Below the pieces are notes generated by a model. That model was given only the letters and a program-made list of their open reading frames with translations. It had not been told where the DNA came from and did not search any database. Both the position numbers and the translations under genes were made by a program. Below are positions 23,953 to 29,769 of a stretch of DNA of 29,769 nucleotides, in pieces. The stretch is from SIG607 sp045537575 (GTDB lineage: Bacteria; Bacillota; Clostridia; Oscillospirales; Acutalibacteraceae), in assembly GCA_045537575.1 (NCBI GenBank), contig JAZSPU010000011.1, positions 1 through 29,769 of the forward strand. The letters run 5' to 3'. Numbering within the stretch: position 1 is the stretch's first letter; every line of letters starts with the position of its first letter.

Positions 23953-26736
23953 TTATTCTTGTGGTTCGGGTTCTGGTTCAGGCTCAGGCTCCGGATCGGG
24001 CTCAGGCTCTGGCTCTGGCTCCGGTTCTGGTTCGGGTTCAGGCTCCGGTTCTGGCTCTGGCTCAGGTTCCGGCTCTGGTTCGGGAGTAGGAGTGGGAGTG
24101 GGCGTAGATGTAGTGCTGCTTGTTTGTTCTGAAGAAGTATCAGAAGAAGTATCGGAAGAAGTATGGGAAGAAGTGTCGGAAGAAGTGTCGGACGTATCAT
24201 CTCCCAAGGAAGTACCATTCGTCTGCGGCTTCATATTTCTTGCTTCGTACCACGCCTTTGGATATACAGGGGAAGGGTTAATAGAATAGGTGATATCGGA
24301 ATTACCGTCAACCATTTCCTTTGCTATTACAACGATACGTGCGTTATTGAATGCATCGCTGGTTGTAACTAAAGTTAAGAATGAATCGGTGGGTAATAAT
24401 TGAGAATTGGTGATATAAAGATTTTTTGACTGAAGTTCGTTTGCCCAAGAGTTAAAGTCATTTACACTCTTAAAGCCCGAACGTGAAAAGTCGAAGAGAT
24501 GTCCGTCATCGTCTTCTTTTGCAGCATTTGTTATTATAACTGCAAATACTTTGTAATTTCTGTCTTTATCTGCGGTGTGAAGAGAAATTACGTTGTTGTT
24601 TTTTATAAATGATAAATCCTGAAAATTATTAAGTATGCCGAACATGGTTCCGTCGTTCATATTCTGACCGTAAATAACAAGATTTTTGCTTTCGTTTTCG
24701 GTGGAAATCTTGTTTCTGTAGTCGAAGAATAAAGCTCCGTAACGACTCTTTTGCTGGTTCATATTGTGATTAGCATAAAAAGAGTTGTCGCTATGCTGAT
24801 ATACAGGATTATTTAACTTTGTATCGCCGAGTTTTATCCAAGCGGTAAAATCATCGTTTTCGGCTTTCAGTTTCGCGAAAGCTTCTGCTTTTGAAAGGGA
24901 AGAAAAGGTTTTTACAGCAGACTCTAACTGAGAAAGATCACGATGGATTTTGATAAAATAGCTTCCTAAAATTGAGGTGAAAACAACAATTATAGCGATA
25001 ACTGCCACAAAAGCTATCTTTAACCAATTCGGAGTTTTTGAATTGGTTGCCTTTGCGGTTTTGAATATTTTACGTTTGGGCTTGTCTTCGTCATAATCAT
25101 CAACGTAAATTTCGTCTTCGTTAAAGTTGTCAGCAGCTAATTCAAACCCTTCTTCTACAGGCTCGTCATTTCTGATGAACTCAGCAAAATCCATTTCTTC
25201 GTTAGCAAAGTTATCGGTTTTTTCGTTAACGAAAGCTTCGAGTTCTTCTTGGGGCAAAGCTACAACAAAGGGTTCTTCTGCGTCCTTAAGGTTCTCTGCT
25301 GCCGTATCATTAATTATAGGCTCTTCAATAGCCTCATCAACTTGGAGTGTATAATCGTTAATATCTTGTTGAAGTTCGGCAGCTTTTTCTTCATAAACTT
25401 CGTTAACTTCGAGTTTTGTTTCTTCTATTATAAGAGCTGGTTCTTCTTGCGGGGTGGTTATAACGTTATTATTGATAAAATCCGGCTGTGAAGAAATTGC
25501 GGTGAGGGAATCAAGGGTGCAGGCTCCGTCTAATGTTTCGGGAAGTGCCGCAATATATCTTCTTATAAGGTCAAGGGCAGTAGCGCAAGAGTATTCTCTG
25601 ATTTTATCTCTGCTTTCATTTTCGGAAAGTCGGATTACACGAATCCAATAATTTTCGCCGTTATACATAGCAATAAAAACGGTGCCCACTTCTTTTCCTT
25701 CGCTTTTAGAAGGTCCTGCAACACCGGTGATGCCTATGCCGAGGCTTGAACCGCTGAGTTCAAAAATGCCTTTAGCTAGAGCTGCGGCAGTTTCCTTGCT
25801 TACAGCGCCGTGATTTTTAAGGATTTCTTCGCTGACACCGAGTGCGTTTTGTTTGACTCTGTTAGAATAAGCGCAAATACCTATTTCGAGAACCTTTGAA
25901 GATCCGGAAACAGATGTGATAGCCTCTGAGAGCATACCGCCGGTGCAACTTTCTGCAGTAGAAACGGTAAGCCCTTCCTTTTTTAAAGCATCTACCGTTA
26001 CTTCGGCAAGACTTCTTGCGCCTACTTCGTAAATGCAGTTGCCAAAAGATTCTTTGATTTCGTTTATGGCTTTTTGACAAATGTTGCTTGCTGTATTCAT
26101 ATTTTTGGCGCAAGAGGATATTTCCAGTCTTACTTTTCCGTCGGTGCTGTAACGGCTTATACGTACGGGATATTTGTTCTTTAAAGCTTTTATAACAGAA
26201 GAAAGCTGTGATTGGTTTGCGTCAAAAAGTTTTAGTTTTGCACGAGAAAGATATTTACCCTTCTTTTCGGCAAAAAAAGGTAAAATGCAATCATCTGCAA
26301 AGGTTGGAATTAAAGTATAATCGTCAGGAATAACAAAGAAAAGTTTGCTGAAAACTTTAAGAGAAAAAGCAGCAATACCGCTTTGTCTGTCGAAGCAAAC
26401 CTTAGCGCTTTGTGGGAAGGATATTTTTTCATTGCTGATTTCTTCGCCTTTTCTCAAAAGACAGTTCTTGTATTCTTCGTTTACTTTGAATCTTAGCTTA
26501 TAGTGTTGTTTTAACACCTTTTTAGAAACCTCTGTATCACCGCATAGGAATATAACGTTGCTTTCAACAGACGCTTCTTTAATTGCAGTAATAATCTGCT
26601 TTACGTTATTAGTAGTAATTGTGCGCTCGGGAGGGGCGATTTCAAGTTGGCTTAGTAACGTGCAAATTTGTTTTTCACAGCCGAGTATATCTTCGTTATC
26701 TTTGCCCGAGGTAAAACAAATAATTTCAGTATGCAT
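23953..26736 (-). CDS. CinA-type amidase fused to membrane helix and sortase B-like pseudoenzyme
   Basis: A 927-residue chimera. Residues 1-235 look like a decayed CinA N-terminal MoCF and linker region. Residues 238-400 are a well-conserved CinA C-terminal (PncC, nicotinamide-nucleotide amidase) domain with STAESCTGGMLS (259-270), YSNRVKQNALGV and GITGVAGPSKSEGKEVGTVFIA. An acidic linker follows (430-555), then a KPKRK stop and one membrane helix (571-593). Residues 610-806 are class B sortase-like (FTAWIKL...YQHSDNSFYANHN...). There the catalytic His of YGHNM is Q691 and the Cys of the STC motif is T792; Arg800 is kept. Residues 847-927 are DTSS repeats, then Pro-Thr and Glu-Pro repeats. 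AAGGAAGGA precedes ATG, 17 nt after thiI. The amidase should be cytoplasmic and the sortase-like part outside. Confidence 0.88.
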   Translation of the reverse strand: MHTEIICFTSGKDNEDILGCEKQICTLLSQLEIAPPERTITTNNVKQIITAIKEASVESNVIFLCGDTEVSKKVLKQHYKLRFKVNEEYKNCLLRKGEEISNEKISFPQSAKVCFDRQSGIAAFSLKVFSKLFFVIPDDYTLIPTFADDCILPFFAEKKGKYLSRAKLKLFDANQSQLSSVIKALKNKYPVRISRYSTDGKVRLEISSCAKNMNTASNICQKAINEIKESFGNCIYEVGARSLAEVTVDALKKEGLTVSTAESCTGGMLSEAITSVSGSSKVLEIGICAYSNRVKQNALGVSEEILKNHGAVSKETAAALAKGIFELSGSSLGIGITGVAGPSKSEGKEVGTVFIAMYNGENYWIRVIRLSENESRDKIREYSCATALDLIRRYIAALPETLDGACTLDSLTAISSQPDFINNNVITTPQEEPALIIEETKLEVNEVYEEKAAELQQDINDYTLQVDEAIEEPIINDTAAENLKDAEEPFVVALPQEELEAFVNEKTDNFANEEMDFAEFIRNDEPVEEGFELAADNFNEDEIYVDDYDEDKPKRKIFKTAKATNSKTPNWLKIAFVAVIAIIVVFTSILGSYFIKIHRDLSQLESAVKTFSSLSKAEAFAKLKAENDDFTAWIKLGDTKLNNPVYQHSDNSFYANHNMNQQKSRYGALFFDYRNKISTENESKNLVIYGQNMNDGTMFGILNNFQDLSFIKNNNVISLHTADKDRNYKVFAVIITNAAKEDDDGHLFDFSRSGFKSVNDFNSWANELQSKNLYITNSQLLPTDSFLTLVTTSDAFNNARIVVIAKEMVDGNSDITYSINPSPVYPKAWYEARNMKPQTNGTSLGDDTSDTSSDTSSHTSSDTSSDTSSEQTSSTTSTPTPTPTPEPEPEPEPEPEPEPEPEPEPEPEPEPEPDPEPEPEPEPEPQE
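23956..24105 (-). repeat. Pro-Thr/Glu-Pro coding repeat (wall-spanning type tail)
   Basis: About 25 hexamer units (GGTTCT, GGCTCA, GGTTCG and similar on the plus strand) encode (PT)n then (PE)n for the last 50 residues of the fusion. Synonymous third positions vary, so the protein sequence rather than the DNA seems to be kept. Rigid X-Pro tails of this kind often span the cell wall. Confidence 0.85.
24127..24198 (-). repeat. DTSS coding repeat
   Basis: Six tandem 12-bp units encode DTSS or close variants (residues about 847-870) between the sortase-like domain and the Pro-rich tail. They look like a flexible Ser/Thr linker that could be glycosylated. Copy number may vary by slippage. Confidence 0.8.
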
Positions 26737-26753
26737 AATGAATATTCCTTCCT

Positions 26754-27944
26754 TTAAAGAGCCTCACCGTCACGGGTGATGCGGGTGTATATTGTTTCGT
26801 TGACAGCCTTTTCAAGAAGAGCGTCAAAATCTAAAACGCTTTCTGCTTCGGCGCAGTCACTGATTGTCGGACGTGTTCTGGGGTGCTTTGGAGTAAACAC
26901 CGTGCAACAGTCTTCATAAGGCAGTACCGAGGTTTCAAAGGTGTCAATTTTTCTTGAAATGACTATAATTTCTTCTTTATCCATTCCTATAAGAGGACGC
27001 AGAACGGGAAGCTCATTAGTTACTATATCGGTAACCCCTATGGCAGGAAGCGTCTGACTTGCAACCTGACCGAGACTTTCTCCCGTGATTAAGGCTTTAC
27101 TGCCTGAAGCAAGGGCAAGTCTTTCAGCAATTCGCATCATCATCCGTCGCATTATAAGTGTGAAGTATTCTTCCTTGCAGTTTTCGGCAATAGCTTCCTG
27201 TATTTCGGTGAAGGGAACAATAGCAAGACGAATGTCACCGCTGTATGCCGCTACCTTCTCAAGCAGAGTTTTAACCTTTTTTTCGGCTAAGGGGCCTGTA
27301 TATGGAGGACTTGCAAAATGAACAGCATTTAAAGTAAGACCGCGTTTTGCCATTAAATAGGCGGCAACAGGGCTGTCAATACCTCCGGAAATAAGTATGG
27401 TAGCTTTGCCCGATGAACCTACGGGAAGACCTCCTGCACCGTGAATTTGACCGGCATGGATGTATGCGGCATAGTCGCGTATTTCTACCGAAACTACAAT
27501 ATCGGGATTTTTGACATCTACTTTAAGATAGGGCATTGCCGATAAAATGGCGCCGCCTACCTGAGCAGAAATTTCGGGAGAGGTGAAGGGGAAAGACTTA
27601 TCGCTTCTTTTAGCTATGACCTTAAAGGTTTTTACGTTGCTTAAAGCAGGTCTGACGTAATCGGCAACTACCGATAAAATTTCGTTCATATCTTTATTTA
27701 AAGAAGCGCAACGGCTGAAAGCGGCAATTCCGAAAATCTTGCTTACTCTGTCTATTGCTTCCTCAAAATCAAATTCTTCCTCTACGGGCTCAATGTAAAT
27801 GGTGGATTGAGCATTTTTTATACTGATTTTTCCTAAATCCTTAAGTCTTCTTCGGATGGTCTTTATGAGCATACTCTCGAAGGTGCTTCTGTTAAGACCT
27901 TTGAGAACAAGCTCTCCGTTTTTGATAAGTATTATTTCTTTCAT
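26754..27944 (-). CDS. thiI: tRNA 4-thiouridine synthase / sulfurtransferase ThiI
   Basis: Adenylates U8 of tRNA and inserts sulfur to make s4U; in some bacteria it also feeds thiazole synthesis. The 396 residues have a ferredoxin-like and THUMP N-terminal part (about 1-165), then the PP-loop ATPase with ILISGGIDSPVAAY (SGGIDS 186-191). VLPYEDCCTVFTPKHP carries the cysteine equivalent to E. coli C344. The C-terminal rhodanese domain of E. coli ThiI is absent, as is normal in Firmicutes, where a dedicated NifS-like enzyme supplies the sulfur. That enzyme is the gene just upstream, coupled by TAATG. Confidence 0.95.
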   Translation of the reverse strand: MKEIILIKNGELVLKGLNRSTFESMLIKTIRRRLKDLGKISIKNAQSTIYIEPVEEEFDFEEAIDRVSKIFGIAAFSRCASLNKDMNEILSVVADYVRPALSNVKTFKVIAKRSDKSFPFTSPEISAQVGGAILSAMPYLKVDVKNPDIVVSVEIRDYAAYIHAGQIHGAGGLPVGSSGKATILISGGIDSPVAAYLMAKRGLTLNAVHFASPPYTGPLAEKKVKTLLEKVAAYSGDIRLAIVPFTEIQEAIAENCKEEYFTLIMRRMMMRIAERLALASGSKALITGESLGQVASQTLPAIGVTDIVTNELPVLRPLIGMDKEEIIVISRKIDTFETSVLPYEDCCTVFTPKHPRTRPTISDCAEAESVLDFDALLEKAVNETIYTRITRDGEAL

Positions 27945-29077
27945 TATCTCTTAAACCTTCTCATTTTTTCTGTGATTTTAATTATGACATTTTTAAGTGT
28001 TTCAATTTCATTTAACGTGTTTTCTCTTGAAAAACTTATACGAATAGCGCTGTCAATTCTGTCGTTTGAAAGTCCTATTTCACTAAGAACGTAGCTTCTG
28101 TGCCCCTTTGCGCAGGCACTTCCTTTTGAAACAAAGATATTCTCCATAGCAAGAGCGTTAAGCATAGGCTCCGACTTATAGCCGTCAATGGAAATATTAA
28201 TTATATAGGGAAGTGCGTTTTCGGGGGAGTTGATTTTTATTGCATCTACTTCCAAAAGAAGTTCTTTGGCTTTATTATAAAATTCCTGCTGAACACTAAG
28301 CTGCTTATTTAAGTCGGGTAAATCTTTAACAGCAGCGCCGAGCCCTGCAATAAGGGGAACGCTTTCTGTTCCTGAACGAAGTCCTTTTTCCTGACCTCCG
28401 CCGTAAAGGATGGGCTGAATATTTACTCCCGATTTTTTGTATAAAAAGCCTATGCCCTTTGAGGCGTGGATTTTGTGACCGCTTGCGCTTAGTAAATCAA
28501 CACCCAAAGTCGATACTTTTATGGGAAGCTTTCCATAACCCTGAACAGCATCGCAATGAAGCAGAGCAGGGGAGTTTTTCTCTTTAATGATTTTTGAAGC
28601 AATTTCAATATGCTGAACAGAGCCTATTTCGTTGTTGACCAGCATAATTGAAACAAGTATGGTGTTTTTATCAATTTCTCTTCTTAAATCCTCTTCCTTT
28701 ATGCATCCGTTTTGGTCGGGAGAAAGGAGCACAGTTTCAAAGCCGTCATCACTTAATTTTTTTAGCGCTTCAAGAACTGAAGGGTGTTCTATTGATGTGG
28801 AAATAATTTTTCTGCCTTTTTTCTTTAAGGCATTTGCGCAACCGAAAATCGCTAAATTGTTTGCCTCGGTTCCGCTTCCTGTGAAAAAGATTTCTTCTGA
28901 CCTTGCTCCAACGGAAGAAGCAACGGTTTTACGCGCATCATCAATTATTTCAAGAGCGTTTATGCCGTGAGAATACGTGGATGAGGGATTTCCCCAGTTT
29001 TGTGTCAAAGTATTATTTATAGCTTCCACCGTTTTTTTACAAGGCTTTGTGGTGGCGCTGTTATCAAGATATATCAT
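27944..29077 (-). CDS. nifZ: Cysteine desulfurase (NifZ/IscS-like) serving ThiI
   Basis: PLP-dependent enzyme that takes sulfur from cysteine to form a protein persulfide. The 377 residues start MIYLDNSATTKP. Seen: TGSGTEANNLAI, SIEHPSVLEAL, HCDAVQGYGK, the PLP lysine K202 in SASGHKIHASKG, LRSGTESVP, and the sulfur-carrying C322 in GSACAKGHRSYVL. The short catalytic loop fits the IscS/NifS group I. The stop overlaps the thiI ATG by one base, matching the Bacillus nifZ-thiI pair, so the sulfur is most likely used for s4U. It is the first gene of the minus-strand operon, behind a near-consensus promoter. The ribosome site (AAAGGA) is moderate. Confidence 0.94.
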   Translation of the reverse strand: MIYLDNSATTKPCKKTVEAINNTLTQNWGNPSSTYSHGINALEIIDDARKTVASSVGARSEEIFFTGSGTEANNLAIFGCANALKKKGRKIISTSIEHPSVLEALKKLSDDGFETVLLSPDQNGCIKEEDLRREIDKNTILVSIMLVNNEIGSVQHIEIASKIIKEKNSPALLHCDAVQGYGKLPIKVSTLGVDLLSASGHKIHASKGIGFLYKKSGVNIQPILYGGGQEKGLRSGTESVPLIAGLGAAVKDLPDLNKQLSVQQEFYNKAKELLLEVDAIKINSPENALPYIINISIDGYKSEPMLNALAMENIFVSKGSACAKGHRSYVLSEIGLSNDRIDSAIRISFSRENTLNEIETLKNVIIKITEKMRRFKR

Positions 29078-29121
29078 TTTGTTTAAAGCATCCTTTTTTA
29101 CATATGTATATACACCTATAT

Positions 29122-29150
29122 ATTATATTATAAAATTTATAAATACGCAA
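29122..29150 (-). promoter_or_regulatory. Promoter of nifZ-thiI operon
   Basis: On the minus strand: TTGCGT (29145-29150), a 17-bp spacer, consensus TATAAT (29122-29127). The start is near 29115, giving a leader of about 40 nt. No riboswitch-like structure is seen in that leader. Confidence 0.75.
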
Positions 29151-29228
29151 GGATTTTTACTCTATAAATGCTATTATTTTGTAAAATTATTGTGTATAAA
29201 AAAAGTTTTGAAAAAAATAAAATTTTGC

Positions 29229-29257
29229 TTGATTTTTTCTGTGTTATGTAGTATAAT
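29229..29257 (+). promoter_or_regulatory. Promoter of rplS
   Basis: TTGATT (29229-29234), a 17-bp spacer, consensus TATAAT (29252-29257). The start is near 29264, just before the L19 leader. Confidence 0.8.
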
Positions 29258-29270
29258 ACTTTAGCATTTG

Positions 29271-29372
29271 ATTTCACCTACTCCTTTTAGGTGGGTTTGA
29301 TGCCGAATAGTTCGACATTAAAGCGGATGGTCCTCTGTCGTATAACGGGTATGAACATCTGGAAAAATTTAG
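29271..29372 (+). promoter_or_regulatory. L19 ribosomal protein leader (cis-regulatory RNA)
   Basis: The 5' UTR of rplS contains CACCTACTCCTTTTAGGTGG, a hairpin (CACCT/AGGTG). It is followed by GATGCCGAATAGTTCGACATT and GCGGATGGTCCTCTGTCGTA, which ends about 15 nt before the ribosome site AGGAGG. Position, size and outline match the Firmicutes L19 leader, through which L19 is thought to repress its own translation. The family match is from memory. Confidence 0.65.
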
Positions 29373-29385
29373 GAGGAAAATTAAA

Positions 29386-29730
29386 ATGGACGCTATTAAG
29401 AAGTTAACTGAAGAATGCTTAAAGGCTGAAGCACCGGTTGTAAATATCGGTAGCACCGTAAAGGTACATGTACGCATTAAGGAAGGCGACAGAGAAAGAA
29501 TTCAGATTTTTGAAGGTACCGTAATCGCTAAGAACAACAGCGGTATTTCTGAAACCTTTACCGTTCGCAGAGTTTCCTACGGTGTAGGCGTTGAACGTGT
29601 ATTCCCCGTACATTCTCCCAACGTAGCTAAGGTTGAGCTTGTGAGAAACGGCCGCGTTCGCAGAGCTAAGCTTTATTATCTCCGTGATAGAGTTGGTAAG
29701 GCTGCTAAGGTTAAAGAGTTAATCGGCTAA
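29386..29730 (+). CDS. rplS: 50S ribosomal protein L19
   Basis: A protein of the large subunit at the 30S-50S interface. The 114 residues are the usual length. The family sequence is clear: PVVNIGSTVKVHVRIKEGDRERIQIFEG, then SGISETFTVRRVSYGVGVERVFPVHSP, and the C-terminal GRVRRAKLYYLRDRVGKAAKVKE. ATG preceded by AGGAGG at 8 nt. It has its own promoter and leader. About 39 nt remain after the stop, with GGGAAGGAAAG but no complete terminator. Confidence 0.98.
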   Translation: MDAIKKLTEECLKAEAPVVNIGSTVKVHVRIKEGDRERIQIFEGTVIAKNNSGISETFTVRRVSYGVGVERVFPVHSPNVAKVELVRNGRVRRAKLYYLRDRVGKAAKVKELIG

Positions 29731-29769
29731 GAAAAAAAGGGAAGGAAAGTCGGAGGCCAAGCGGTCTTA

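Noticed and set aside
23956..24198. CRISPR-like or minisatellite array
   Set aside because: The units are 6 and 12 bp without spacers, in frame with the protein, and vary at synonymous positions.
25127..25651. Plus-strand ORFs inside the CinA/sortase-like gene
   Set aside because: They are antisense frames of the acidic linker and the CinA domain; Ser-rich strings there are mirror images of acidic codons.

Overview
The window is a gene-dense, AT-leaning chromosomal stretch from a low-GC Gram-positive bacterium. It is most likely an endospore-forming member of the Clostridia, perhaps an uncultured Oscillospiraceae-type gut lineage. The reasons are the ScpA/ScpB - YtfJ - DacF - RluB cluster, AddA/AddB in place of RecBCD, a ThiI without a rhodanese domain paired with a dedicated cysteine desulfurase, a YmfF/YmfH-type M16 pair, many TTG starts with strong AGGAGG-like ribosome binding sites, and clostridial sigma-A promoters with extended -10 boxes. 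No tRNA, rRNA, CRISPR array, transposase or prophage gene was seen.

Layout. 1-940: the end of an upstream transcript, a promoter that feeds a roughly 100-nt near-perfect hairpin and a terminator, a small lipoprotein gene, and intergenic repeats. 938-3856 (minus): murI - DUF1934 (ywiB-like) - argS, read from a good promoter and closed by a terminator. 4009-8649 (plus), from a divergent promoter: site-2 protease, scpA, scpB, ytfJ, a DacF-type carboxypeptidase, an RluB-type pseudouridine synthase and a GNAT-like small protein. 8705-8959: secG with its own promoter and terminator. 9092-15866: addB - addA. 15901-22150: two M16 peptidase-like proteins, lgt, folD, an unknown membrane-anchored protein and an HtrA-like protein, ending at a strong terminator. 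22385-29077 (minus): one apparent five-gene operon of cysteine desulfurase, thiI, a giant CinA/sortase-like fusion, a second membrane protein with a degenerate CinA-like domain, and a COG2426 membrane protein. 29229-end: rplS behind its promoter and an L19-type leader.

Most genes are housekeeping: translation (argS, rplS, rluB, thiI), the cell wall (murI, dacF), chromosome segregation (scpAB), recombination (addAB), secretion and lipoproteins (secG, lgt) and one-carbon metabolism (folD). The unusual part is a set of membrane-tethered proteins that look like enzymes that have lost their catalytic residues. The HtrA-like protein (20972-22150) has Ser at the catalytic His position and Thr at the catalytic Ser position. 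The sortase-B-like domain of the 927-residue fusion (23953-26736) has Gln at the catalytic His and Thr at the catalytic Cys. That sortase-like domain is joined across a membrane segment to a cytoplasmic CinA-type nicotinamide-nucleotide amidase domain that looks intact, and it ends in a Ser/Thr plus Glu-Pro repeat tail. The next gene encodes another membrane-tethered protein with a degenerate CinA-like head and a long acidic linker. This pair, transcribed with the NifZ/ThiI sulfur-relay genes, is the best candidate here for an undescribed system.
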